From Takashimella koratensis (Eukaryota > Basidiomycota > Tremellomycetes > Trichosporonales > Tetragoniomycetaceae), in assembly GCA_003116875.1 (NCBI GenBank), contig BCKT01000010.1, positions 310,001 through 374,000 on the forward strand: a DNA stretch of 64,000 nucleotides, given 5' to 3'. The position numbers and the translations under genes were made by a program. The notes beneath the pieces were generated by a model that ran no database searches, was not told where the DNA came from, and worked only from the letters and a program-made list of their open reading frames with translations. This document shows, in pieces, positions 45,601-58,766 of the stretch (its first letter is position 1; each line of letters begins with the position of its first letter).

Positions 45601-48600
45601 GCCGAATCGCAAGGATGTACTCGGGAGCACGGTGGAGCGATGCCCAAAGGTATGGGTAATGAAATCGGACGTATCTCTCGTGTTCATCAGGTCGCGGCTT
45701 CGGCGATTGGATCGATTTCAACAATGGTAGCAACTCCTACAGTAGTCAGGGTGTTGATTGGTGCTCAATCTACAAGCCATCGACGACTTGCACTCACCTT
45801 TTCGATTTGCTGCATCTTGTGCCTGGCAAAAGAGCGAGCACGACCATAAGGACTCTTGACGACTTGGTTCAATACGCCCAATTCGTACCCTTTGATCGTC
45901 TCGTCTTTACTCCCTGTTCCCAGCCGGACAAATCGAGGTGTCACACTGCGCAAGACGGCAAGGAGCATATGGTCTAGTGCGTGGTTGGTTTGAGCCATCA
46001 TGATGATTTTCCTGAAAGGCCGTCAGTTGGGTTAAAGTGGACTCTGGGGTCAGGCTTGGCACCTACCCGACATTGTTGTCGTGCAATACTCCAAGTAGTT
46101 GGACGCCAGTGAACGTCTGAGACATATGAGCTGAGGAACAAGACGAGAAACAGCTCTTACCTTCCCGGTTCCAGGAGGACCCTGCATCAGCGCCATCTCC
46201 CTTGTCAAAGCATCCATCACCGCCTCTGCTTGACTACCCTAGTCAGCGTTTCCCTATCTTTCCACTCACCTGGGATCCAATATCGAATCCTCCTTCAACA
46301 CCTCTCTTGCCCAAAGTACGCTCGTCTCTGAACTTGGCTTGAAATGAAACGACCCTCTCCCACTCTCCTTCTTCAGCAGCCTGGTCATATCCCATACGAA
46401 GTTGGGCGCTCTCGAGTACGCAGGTAGCTCGATGGGTCGGTGAGAGGGGGAAGAGGAGGAGATGTAGCTCCCCAGAGGCATTTGATAGGGCGGGATGGAT
46501 TTGAGACATTCGAGAAAAGGAACAACGCTAGGCCATAGGACGGGGTTCTCGACGAGGAAACAGAGTGAAGAAGGGTCGTTGCTAGTCAAGGAGCGGAGGT
46601 TCTCGTCTAGGGTGGAAAAGGTAAGACCGAATTGGACGACTGGGAAGCCGTAGCGAACCGGGTGTTTAAAATCCATTGGCACTGAAGGGTCAGGTTAGGT
46701 CAGGCCAGCTTCCTTTGGAAAGAAAGTACTGCAGCCACTCACTCCTCGTGAGCGTGGCGACCTGAGCCATGGGTTGCTCGCCCGGTCTCTTCGTGATCAC
46801 AGCAACCAACCCGCCTCGAGGCAAGCGCTGGGCGTTCATCCAGAACCCATACCGCGTGTTAAAGGCGGACGCCCGGGCAGACTTGTGCATCGGTGGAGTG
46901 GCTTCGACAACCAGCTCCGCCCCGCTGTTCACTCTCACGTCGACGATACGGAGACCAGTGAGGATGGGCAGACGGCTGAGATGGAGAGAAGGGTAAGCTC
47001 AGTCTCAGATCACAAGAACTGTAGAGCTTACATGTCGTCAGAACGGAGATCGTACCACCCCGTCTCATTTTGCAGGGAACGAGCAACTGTGTGGGTGTCA
47101 GCTTTGGAACAAGATCATTAGCTGACTCACTGGCAGTGTCGTTCTTCCCCGACCTCAGCTCTTCCAGGATACACCTCACCCCACGGGCAAACTCGGACAA
47201 AGCGTCGATCCTAAACAGTCTAAACTGTATATCAAGTCTGTTATAATGTCAGCTCGTTCAATTGTGCTGTTGCAAGCAGATAGCTGACAATTTGGCAACC
47301 GAGTTGGAAGGGAGATGGTATGGTGCTCCTTGCTCGATGGTCGGTATGTACTCGTCTCGACTGGAGGTGATCTCCGCTGACGTTGGGGTGATCGCGATTG
47401 TTGTAATGTCTTTATGATCTGAGCTTGTGTCAGTTTGTGCCTTAGAGAGACCGAAACTGCTTGGTCAAGCGGGACAAACCATTATCATGCCTCCTTCCAG
47501 AAGTCGAAATTTCTCCTGGCCCATCGTACCCTTCACTCCATCCGACCGGGGTCGCTCCCACAACCATCAAACCCGTCGCGAATTCCGTCAACCGGGTCAC
47601 GTCCCTCTCCACGCTATGCAAAAAGTAAATCTGATCCTCTTTGGTCCGGCGGCGAAGCTGACACCATGAGTTAGAGTGAAAGAGGCTGGATTTCCACTGG
47701 GTGAAGAATTGGGGGAGAGAGAGGGTGATGAATTGGGACAATGTGCGAGAATGGAAGAGAGAGTTGGGGTGGAAGCGGAGGTACCTGAACCCATTGTCAG
47801 CTCGGCTGCACACAGGGCGAAGAGCTTACTGGAACAAGAACAAGATGATGGGTTTGAACATCTGTATACCGCAAGTGATTGAGTAGATTGGACACTGGCG
47901 AGCTGAAGAGGAAGATAAATGAATCACGTCGGTGAGACCATTAGACAGCGCAGTGAGGATGTTGACCAGTCGAAAGTCGATCTTCATGTACAATGCTCTG
48001 GGCATCGTTAGTCGTCCTTGCCCGTCTGCGTACTACCTGAAGTGTGGAGTCGAGACCTTACCTTAGAAGGTGCTCGGGGCTTGTCCGGACAGTTTCGGAA
48101 GTGAGGAACTGGAGGACATCAGCGTGACTTTATGGGTCGTAGTGTTTGCAGCAAAGAGATACCTACCCCGATGAGACCGAGGAAGACGGCAAAGTTGGCT
48201 TTGGGGACAAGACATAGCGCTTCGTCGAACCGAGTGGTCATTTTCATGAACTGGGGGAAGAGTGAGCTGGTATGGCTTGGGCGCTGAAATAGCGTGGGAC
48301 AGCCGAGAGGACTCACCTGGACAACGAGCTGTTGCCGTTCTTTCGGGAACTGCGGGTGCGTTTCAAGTCAGTTCTAAAATCAGCTGCTCCCGTACATCAC
48401 TTCCTCCCCAACGTGGCACTCACCAGAGCTCCATTCTCATTCAAGCTCATTAGCGCCCTCACATACTCTACCAGATCTTGCTGATTCAACAGCCCCTTGA
48501 CTGAATACCGATGCACCGCTGCCCGAACCTTAGCAACGAAGAGGGGGTTCTCAGGATAGAGCAGCTTGTCAGAGGACAAGGAGGTGACTGAGTCGAGTGG

Positions 48601-48890
48601 AGGGAAGGTAGGGTGGTTGGTTGAGAGAGGTAAAGGAGGGAGAGGTGGATGCGAGGTCCCGGAAACGCCGGAGGGGCGGGTGGAAGAAGGACCACGAGAG
48701 AGGGGAGGAAGAGCGCGGGAAGTAGCGGCGAGGGAATCGGGGGAAGGGTGGAAGTATAGACAGTTGGGGATGCTGTGGAGTGTCAGCTGAGGTGAGCAGA
48801 ACGCTGAAACCCAGTTGTTATAGGGATGGGGACTCACGAGCAGATCCCGTTTCGTTTGAATGAGAAGCAGACCTTGAGGCGAGAGGACAT
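39634..48890 (-). CDS. ZNFX1-type RNA helicase with CCCH and NFX1 zinc fingers
   Basis: UPF1-like superfamily 1 helicase of the ZNFX1 group, linked in other eukaryotes to RNAi and heterochromatin. N-terminus MSSRLKVCFSFKRNGICS with NCLYFH forms a CCCH finger. Walker A MQGPPGTGK (46161-46187), Walker B VMVVEEAGQVLEAH with ISIGDPLQLRP, then RMRPQISSLVR and NVALSRAKHGMYILGNADQL complete the helicase. NFX1-type fingers follow (CERERACGHACARICG, CGGDLGCGHICKRTCYEC), then CSAQCLRQCEHKICELGC, CSLACEHTRRRCSVPCGF, CDKACDKLLECGHPCPS, VCGELC and a terminal CPTC part. The finger order matches human ZNFX1, so I keep one gene with about 25-30 short introns. The join at about 41650-42240 is unresolved; two genes (42.2-48.9 and 39.6-41.9) remain possible. 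Confidence 0.75.
41650..42240 (-). other. Unresolved segment inside the ZNFX1-type gene
   Basis: No single frame links the finger ending CYECQQ (about 42370) to NLCRHPCQAEC (about 41600). One spliced path (GTGAGAGG to CACCGTAG) yields EDEQDYEHDYEQTIPE and stops at about 42050. Another frame reads DEEIKDQKACASRPVKAVKG. The frame of the downstream fingers is open from an ATG at 41887 (MSSFTFSLGTFTPTQP). A minisatellite with unit of about 18 bp lies near 41721-41772. Confidence 0.45.
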
Positions 48891-49833
48891 GGCGGATAGG
48901 GTATGACTAGTGATGGGACAGGCGACAGAGTGGTGGTGGATAAGTGAGGTATCTAGACAGGCAGATAGTAGACTGGTGTGCGGTAGACAACAAGACGAGA
49001 GATAGTGGGCGGCGACAAGATCAGGAAGGGTGACCAGGTGTGGGTGAGATAGAGAGAGAAAGAGAAGATGGGTAGAGTAAAGGGGAAAGCGGCAGTGGGA
49101 AGAAGGAGGCGGGAGGTAAGTGGGTGATGAGGAGGAAAAGGAAGAAGAAGAAGAGGAAGTGGGGGATAGATGAAAGAGGTAAATAGGTAAAGAGGGGGAG
49201 AGAAGGTGGTCAATGGAAGATGAAGCAAACGTTTGTGCGAAAAAATCAACCATCCGTCGTAAGATCAGCCCTATCCATCACCTCATCAACGCATCACTCC
49301 GTGCTCTGCTCCTGCTCTACTCATGCGCTGTCTCGTGCCCTCCATGGCCCTAGCTTATGCATCAACCATCATGCATCAACTCTCACCTTCATACGCCTTT
49401 CAACCAGCGCGTTAACCACGAACAAAGCGTGTGCGGCCTGGGGGAGGCAGTGAAACCCAAGGGTGGTAAACGCCACAATCCCGGCCCTGAGGTGCCACGT
49501 TCGGATGGAGGTGTGTTCCCGAGTCGTGTGATGATGACTCGAGGATGTGATGGGATGCGTCAGCATCGCTCACTCCCGCCTCCCCACTGCCGTCATCCTG
49601 TCAACCACCAGCATCAACCACCACACCGTATCCACAACCACTGCAGCACGCATCATGAAGAGTCAAGCCTGCATAGGCGACAAAGGGCTAGCGAAAAACG
49701 AAAGAGAGAAATATACGGTGTGAGAAAATCTAGCTACAAAGTATAACCAGACCGTCGATAAACCGTGTGAAGGAAAGCAGCACCGAGACCATCCCAGTAC
49801 AAAATGTACGTTGAGGGGAGAGGTGTGAGTCGG
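48891..49833. other. Intergenic, ZNFX1 promoter and H4 3' flank
   Basis: No supported gene. Purine/pyrimidine-biased runs (GAAGAAGAAGAGGAAG near 49140) lie before the ZNFX1-type start. Confidence 0.45.
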
Positions 49834-52265
<2,432 letters not shown>

Positions 52266-53129
52266 ATGCTCTTCTCATTCCAGACCCTCCGGGCCCTTCG
52301 GGGGGTCCCTCGACTCTCGGCCTTGTCTTCTATCGCCACGGGTTCCGCGGGTCTTGGTTCATCCTCCTCCGGGTCCGCTTTCGCCGGCCCGTCTCGAGGT
52401 CTTTCCACGTCCCCTGTGGTGCAAGTGCTCAAGACGCATTCAGGAGCAAAGAAGCGTTTTCGTCTGACCGGTGGGGGTTTGGTAAGTCCTTGCTTTGTCT
52501 GAATCACTCTCGAGTCCATTCCCGCTCCCCGATTGTCTCCATCCCCATCTCCGTCCCCATCCTCGTGCCGTCCCCCCTCCCCCTCCCCCTCCCCTTACAG
52601 CCTCGATCTGGTCTCTCGTCGCTGCTTCTTCTCGGCTCGGAGTGGATAACGTTCAGTCTGGACAATTCGCTGACGTACATCCAGTTCAAACGAGTACGTT
52701 TAATACGTTTCATCTCATCCAGACCGACCCAGGCCTATCCAGACTCCAACATGATTTGACATGGCCGAGCATGGCCGAGCTCAGGCCTGGACAGAGTCTC
52801 TACCGTGTCCAGACCCGGGCTCGGACACTTCTCCAGACCAGTTTGGCCCCGGTCTGCCAAACTTCTCTTGTTCCAGGATCACCGAGCTAACTTGAGGTAT
52901 CTTCTGGATTACTCGTCTTTCAGGGCCAGGCAGGGAAACAACATCTCAATACTTCGTTCTCGGCCTCGCGGATAAACCGGCTGGGCAAGACGGTATATGC
53001 GAACAAAGCGCAGGTAAGTTTCTCTTTCTTCGCAGATCGTTTAGACTTTGACTCTGTCATTTGTGCCCTTGAAGCTTTGCTGACCTTTCTCAGAGCCGAG
53101 TTTTGCGCCGACTCTTGCCCCACGCATAG
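52266..53129 (+). CDS. Mitochondrial large-subunit ribosomal protein bL35m
   Basis: Bacterial-L35-type protein of the mitochondrial ribosome. MLFSFQTLRALRGVPRLSAL is an Arg-rich presequence, followed by a Ser/Gly stretch. Mature part: VLKTHSGAKKRFRLTGGGL, then FKR encoded by a 9-nt exon at 52685-52693 (acceptor CATCCAG, donor GTACGT), then GQAGKQHLNTSFSASRINRL, GKTVYANKAQ and after a last intron SRVLRRLLPHA with TAG at 53127-53129. FKRGQAGKQH is the conserved L35 core, so skipping the 9-nt exon would delete part of it. Exon 1 ends in phase 0 at 52481. Confidence 0.85.
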
Positions 53130-53406
53130 ACGTTTCACTCGCGCCTACTCTCACGACTTTTCCCCACCTTTTCACTTCACCACCCCTCATCGCTCACAGC
53201 TCAAAACAGCTACTTGTATAACACATGGTACATTGCATGTCACAGACCTGCTTCATGGCTAAATAAAATAGAGAGAAAATCCTCTCCTATGTGTTACTCT
53301 ACAAATCTCGTGTTCCGAGACCCGAACGATATCGTCGATGACGATTCGTCTCGATCCGGTATACTATATACATAGTCCTTGACTCTACACTGAGGCAACA
53401 GTCTGA

Positions 53407-53449
53407 CCCCTCGCCTCTCGCCTCTCGCCTCTCGCCTCTCGCCTCTCGC
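53407..53449. repeat. 7-bp tandem repeat, unit CCTCTCG, about 6 copies
   Basis: Near-perfect copies just downstream of the stop of the His-rich membrane protein, probably in its 3' UTR. Confidence 0.85.
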
Positions 53450-53480
53450 TTCTTGTCTTTCGCCTTTGCTCCTGGGGGGT

Positions 53481-54747
53481 CTAGGCCTTCTCGACGACAG
53501 AGACCGCAGCGACCTCGTGGTACACTGGAAGAACATCCAAGGTATCTTCACCTTCGAGCCTGACCGCTCCGGCCGCTGGGATCCTGAGCGCGGCTTTGCG
53601 TGCTCGACGGGCCTGGCGGTGCGCTTCGCGACGGGCTTCACGACGAGCTCGGCGCTCAGCCCGGTCAGAGCGGAACGCGCGAAGGGAGAGGAGAGCGACC
53701 ATGAACAAGAGGTGAATAAGTGAACCGAGACCCGACCCGAGGACAAAAGCGAGAACGAGAGCTTCAGCCGGCGTGAGTTGGCGAAAAGCACGGTGGAGTC
53801 TAGGTTGGGAAAGTGGTCAGGAGAAGGAGAAAAGGTGTCAGTGGGTGGAGTCTTTGCCTGGTATCGGTCGAAAGGTGAGAGTAGAGACCAATTACCTGGT
53901 GGAGAAATCGGCGAGCTTGTGGAGACGGCCAGTCGTGTGGACATGAGCGTGCCCGTGTGCATGCGCATGTCTGTGTTCGTTCTCCGCAATGCGATGACGG
54001 TTGTGCTCATGCTGCCTGTGCTTGTCGTGCTTCTCGTCTTCCAGAAGACCGAGGTTGACACTCACCATCCCTCCTTCGAGGTAAGCGGGTCGACCCATCT
54101 GTTTCTCCGAGGCGTGGATAAAGTCTTCCAGCCTGTTTCGCCATGCCGCGAGAGCTGCGGGCCCTGCGGATGGAGGGGGCGCAGGAGGGAAGAAGTCGGG
54201 AACGGCGTGGGCGTGGTGTCCGTGTCGAGAGGCGGAAGAGGGCGCGACGAAACCCAAGCGCGAGAGGAGGGCACCGAGTGAGGAAGGGAGGGACGAAGGA
54301 AGGAGAGAAGATGAAGAGGGCTTGCGAGAAGGTTTGTTGATTGCAAGTGGATTGGAACCTGGGTTAGGACCAGGGCGAGTAAACCCGCCAGAACGGGAAG
54401 AGGTTCCGTATACGGCATCGGCAGCGTGTGCGGCATGAGCAGCGTGCGCGGCGATCTCTTCAGGGAGGACAGGGAAGGGAGCGTCCGAGATAAGGTCGCT
54501 GGATACGGCGATGACCCGGAGAGGAGTGGCAGAAGTGCCGGCGACTGTGGGGGTTAGCTTACAGGGCAGAAGGGACGGTCGAGCAGTGAAGTGAGCAGAG
54601 AGTGAGAGTGATTGAGGAGCGAGTGTTGCGAGTGGTGCGAGGAGAGTCTCGTTGACGAGGGGAGTCTCGTTGACGGTGAGAGATGAGAAAATGGAGAACG
54701 AGTCACTCACCCAGCGCAGAGACGAGAAGAGCAGCAGAGAACTTCAT
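53481..54747 (-). CDS. Type I membrane protein with histidine-rich lumenal region
   Basis: Not recognised as a named family. Signal peptide MKFSAALLVSALVAGTSA (split by intron 1), then a disordered Pro/Ser/Ala part with AAHAAHAAHAADAVYG, SRHGHHAHAVPDF and a dense His run KHDKHRQHEHNRHR, HRHAHAHGHAHVH. One membrane segment near the C-terminus (LVLAFVLGSGLGSLIHLLFMVALLSL) is followed at once by a very basic stretch (FRSDRAERRARREARREAHR) and an acidic end VYHEVAAVSVVEKA. The topology is lumenal/outside N, cytosolic C. His clusters suggest Zn, Cu or Ni binding or pH sensing (inference). Two introns. Confidence 0.7.
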
Positions 54748-55484
54748 CGTGGTTTGGTCTCGGTATGAGTAAAAGAATGTGAGAGTTGGAAGCTGGTCCA
54801 ACGAAGGGGTATGGCAGGTGGGTAGGTTTTGCAGAGAGAGAGCAAGGGAGTAGAGAGTAGAAGAATAGCCTTGTGGTGTATCGCTCCAGGCGATGAAAGC
54901 AAGGTGAGGTAAGGTGGGGTGAGGTGAGGTAGAGGTGGGGTGAGGGAGGTTGAGGATAAAGGAGAGATGAGAGTAGAGTCGACGCTGTCGAGGTGTTATA
55001 AAGGATGATCAGCTGCGGCCGGGGGTCGAGGGGTAAGGGCGAGGGGTGCGGGGCGGGGGGCGGTGGGCTGAAGGATGCTCAAACTGCTCGACTGAGCTTT
55101 GGGTTGTGGGCTGTGGGCGGTGCGTAGTCGGAGTGAGACGGTCAAATGTCCCAGTGGATGGGACAAGGCGAGGGTCACGGTTCCAGTTAGCTCGACGTGT
55201 GCAGTGGGTGGCGAGATATGTACAGTAGTAGAAATAATAGATGGGGACAGGGAAATCAAAAGGTGGCTGTATCCTGGGTATTCACTCGCCACGTGGTCAT
55301 GACAATTCAAAATAGAACAGGGAGTTAAATGAGACACGTCATTCATGCCATTTGACAGAGACAGCGTGGTATCACTCCGCGGGGCACCAGAGTCGCTTTC
55401 GACGACATCAACCTTCCGACCTCACTTCAACATCGCCCAACCCACCACCGACACCCCTCCCCTCCCCCCCGCCCCGCCCGCGCC
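54748..55484. promoter_or_regulatory. Divergent promoter region, His-rich protein / PPIL4
   Basis: No gene seen. GGTGAGGT-type imperfect repeats at about 54900-54950. Opposite start codons at 54747 and 55485. Confidence 0.5.
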
Positions 55485-57465
55485 ATGTCGGTAATGCTCG
55501 AGACCTCGCTCGGCGAGATCGTCATCGACCTCCAAGTCGACAAGTGTCCAACGACCTGCAAGAATTTCTTGAAACTCTGCAAGGTCAAGTATTACGCCTT
55601 GAATGCGTTCTTCAATGGTGAGTTGAAAAGTCAACCTGACTCCAGGATGGGATCTCTTCATTTGCGACAAGACTATCACTAACCACTCTTCATTTGTCAT
55701 CTACCTCTTTAACCTGTCACGTCCTAATCTATCACCCCTGGCCTACACCTCCTATACCCAGTGTCCAAGGATTTCATCGCGCAGACTGGCGACCCAACAG
55801 CTACCGGTACAGGGGGCGAGTCGTTTGCTTCTTACTCTCACTCCATCACCCGTTCTCCTTCTCCTACTCCACCTCGCTACTTCTCCCCCGAGATCATCAA
55901 CAGTCTTAAACACGTATCCAAGGGAACCGTCTCCATGGCAGTCGCACCTACCGAACCCGCCGGTTGCGGGTCACAATTCTTCATCACTCTCGCGGACAAG
56001 ATCGATTATCTGGATGGGAAACATGCCGTCTTTGGACATGTGATTGAAGGGTTAGAGACTCTAGATAAAATCAACGAGGCGTTCTTGGATAAAGATGGAA
56101 GACCGTTACAGGATATTCGAATTCGTCATGTAGAAGTATTAGGTCAGTCGAAAATACGGGAAAATTCTTGTTCGCCCACGACTTGGTGACGTTCGCTGAC
56201 TTGGACTGCAGAGGACCCATTCGACGATCCGGAGGATATGATCCCTGTTCCACCTTCGCCTACTCGCCCTCCTGACGCAGGGTCCGCCGTCCGGATCAGT
56301 GACGAAGAAGATATCTTCGCCCCGATCTCTGAGGAAGATACCGATGCTCAACGACGTAAAACCGCCGCATCATCCTCTGCCCTCACACTTGAAATGATCG
56401 GCGATATCCCCTTCGCTGCAGTCCGACCTCCAGAAAATATTCTGTTCGTCTGCAAGTTGAACCCAGTGACCGCGGATGAGGACCTCGAGTTGATCTTTTC
56501 GAGGTTTGGGAAGATTTTGAGTTGTGAGATTGTTAGAGATAAAAAGACGGGAGATAGTTTGCAATATGCTTTCATCGAGTTTGATGAGCAGGCTTCGGCC
56601 GAGCAGGTAAGCGGTGTTGGGAAAGACAGCTTTGTCATTCGTTTTCAAAATGTTTAGAAGCTGATGAAATCCAGGCATACTTCAAGATGCAGAATGTCCT
56701 CGTGGACGACCGGTAAGTCAAGATCCGAGACTAAATCCATACCTTCGCTTTTCCAAGACATTTCCATCCCCTAAGAAGAAAAGTATCCGAGCTGACTGAT
56801 TTTTTCCGTGCTCTAGCCGAATCTGGGTCGACTTTTCGCAATCCGTATCCAAGATGAACCGATCGTTCTTGTCCAACCCCCGGGGCAGGTCGTTCCGTGG
56901 CGGTCGAGGCGGTGGGGGCGGTCGAGGTGGCGGTGGCGGTGGAGGCCGAGGCGGGTTTGGGACAGGCAGCAATAGTGTTGGCGGCGGTGGTGGAGGTGGT
57001 GGATATGGATACGGTGGGAACGGCGAACTGGAAAGGGCTAGTAGGTACCGAGATGAACCGAGCGCCGGTCGTGGTGGCGGAGGTGGAGGTGGAGGAGGGT
57101 ACGCGATGGTGTTTGAGGAAGGTAGAGGTGAGGGTCGTAGAGATAGGGAAAGGGAAAGAGAAAGGGAGAGAGGAGGGGATAGGGAGAGGAAAAGAGATGA
57201 GAGGAGTAGGAGTAGGGAGAGGAGGGATGATAAAGGTGGGAGGGAGAGAGAGTATCGGGATAGAGATAGGAGGGACGGAGGGAGGGAGAGAGACGGTAGG
57301 GACAGGGAAGGGGGAAGAGATAGGGGAGAGTATAGAGATAGGGACCGGGAGAGGGAGAGGGAGAAAGATAGGTATAGAGAGAAAGAGAGGGACGGGCGTG
57401 ATCGTGAGCGGGATAGGGACAGGGACAGGGATAGGGAGAGACACAGAGACGATCGCAGGTATTGA
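55485..57465 (+). CDS. Cyclophilin-RRM protein, PPIL4-like peptidyl-prolyl isomerase
   Basis: Nuclear cyclophilin with an RNA-binding domain, linked to splicing. Cyclophilin part: [98 protein letters not shown]. Linker [20 protein letters not shown] matches PPIL4. [23 protein letters not shown] (RNP2), [14 protein letters not shown] (RNP1) and [15 protein letters not shown]. The C-terminus is unusual: an RGG/GGG block (residues about 300-390) then about 110 residues of Arg-Asp/Arg-Glu dipeptides ending [11 protein letters not shown]. Five introns. RS-like tails are typical of splicing factors; this one is of the RD/RE kind. Confidence 0.9.
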
Positions 57466-57815
57466 ACGGTGGGTGGCAGTGGGTAAGGGAGAGTAGACAA
57501 GAGAATGACACAAGTTTGTATGCATTTAACATGGGCAAAGGTTGGTAGCGTACTGTACAAAGCACGTCTTCGTAGATATCTGAGGTCCTCGAGTTGTCTT
57601 GGAGTTGTGTACTGAGGGAGCGGCGGTTCATGACTCACCTAGCCACGGTCCATTCCAGTGGACATGAGATTGGTGACGATAATTGATCCCGCTCAGTGGC
57701 CACCACCCACGATTTTCGATGTCATCCCTTGCTCCTTGCTCCTCTTTTTTTTCGACTTGACCCAACCCTCCACCATTCCACACAAGTCTAGTCTACCCCG
57801 CCTTAACTCGCCAGT
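57466..57815. other. Intergenic, TIM50 promoter
   Basis: No gene seen. TTTTTTTTCGACTTG near 57746 is a T-tract about 65 bp before the TIM50 ATG. Confidence 0.45.
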
Positions 57816-58673
57816 ATGATCCGTACCGCCGCGTCTCGACTCGTCGCTTCTTCTGCACGGGCTTCGTCCCTCTCGATTCCGTTTCCTTCGGCTCGCTCGT
57901 TGTCTAGTACCCCAAGGGCGCTGATCAAAGTCCGTTCCGGCAAGGGGACGATTAACCCCAACCCCAACCCGAACCCTAACTCGACCTCCAACACCTCGAC
58001 TCCTTCTTCCAGTACCTCCAATACCTCCAAATCAACACCTCCCCCATCTTCTTGCCCTTCACCGGCGGAAGCTCCCCCTTCTGTTCCGGAAGATATCACT
58101 TCTCCTCCACCTCCATTTGAACCGATCGTTTCCAACGCTTCCACCGGTGCGGTATCCACTCCTTCCTCTGGTTCTTCTCCTTCCGCTGAACCTGTGGAAC
58201 CCGTGATACCCGTGGAAGATAAAGACGATCTCTCTTCTCTCCCTTCGCTCGATATCGATCCCGACGTCCGTCCGGTCGACGCTCTAGACGCGATCGAGCA
58301 GCCCAAGGAAGGGAAAGAGGCTGGAGAAGGCAAGGAAGGAGCAGATGGGAAATCAGGAAGGACAGGGGCAGGAAAGAAAGAGTATGTAAGCAGTATCGAA
58401 AGACAGAGAAGAGCAATGGCCAGATTAGGGTTAGGGATGGTCCTCGTTGGTGGAGTCGGAGCGGCTTGGTACCTCGGCAACAAGGATGACGAGGTGAGTT
58501 AAAAGTCTGGGATAATTATGAGGAAGGGAATCAGAGATAAGAAGTAGAGGAATGAGAGAAATGATATGGACAGGGGAAGGACTGGAGGGGCGATGTGCTG
58601 ATTCCTTCATAGGGCCAGGGCGGATCTATGTGGACGAGGTTCAAGTCCAACTTTACCGAAGTCAGCGACGTAA

Positions 58674-58766
<93 letters not shown>

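Noticed and set aside
56718..57638. Long minus-strand Leu/Ser/Pro-rich ORFs opposite PPIL4
   Set aside because: Mirror image of the purine-rich RD/RE and GGG coding region; low-complexity shadow frames.
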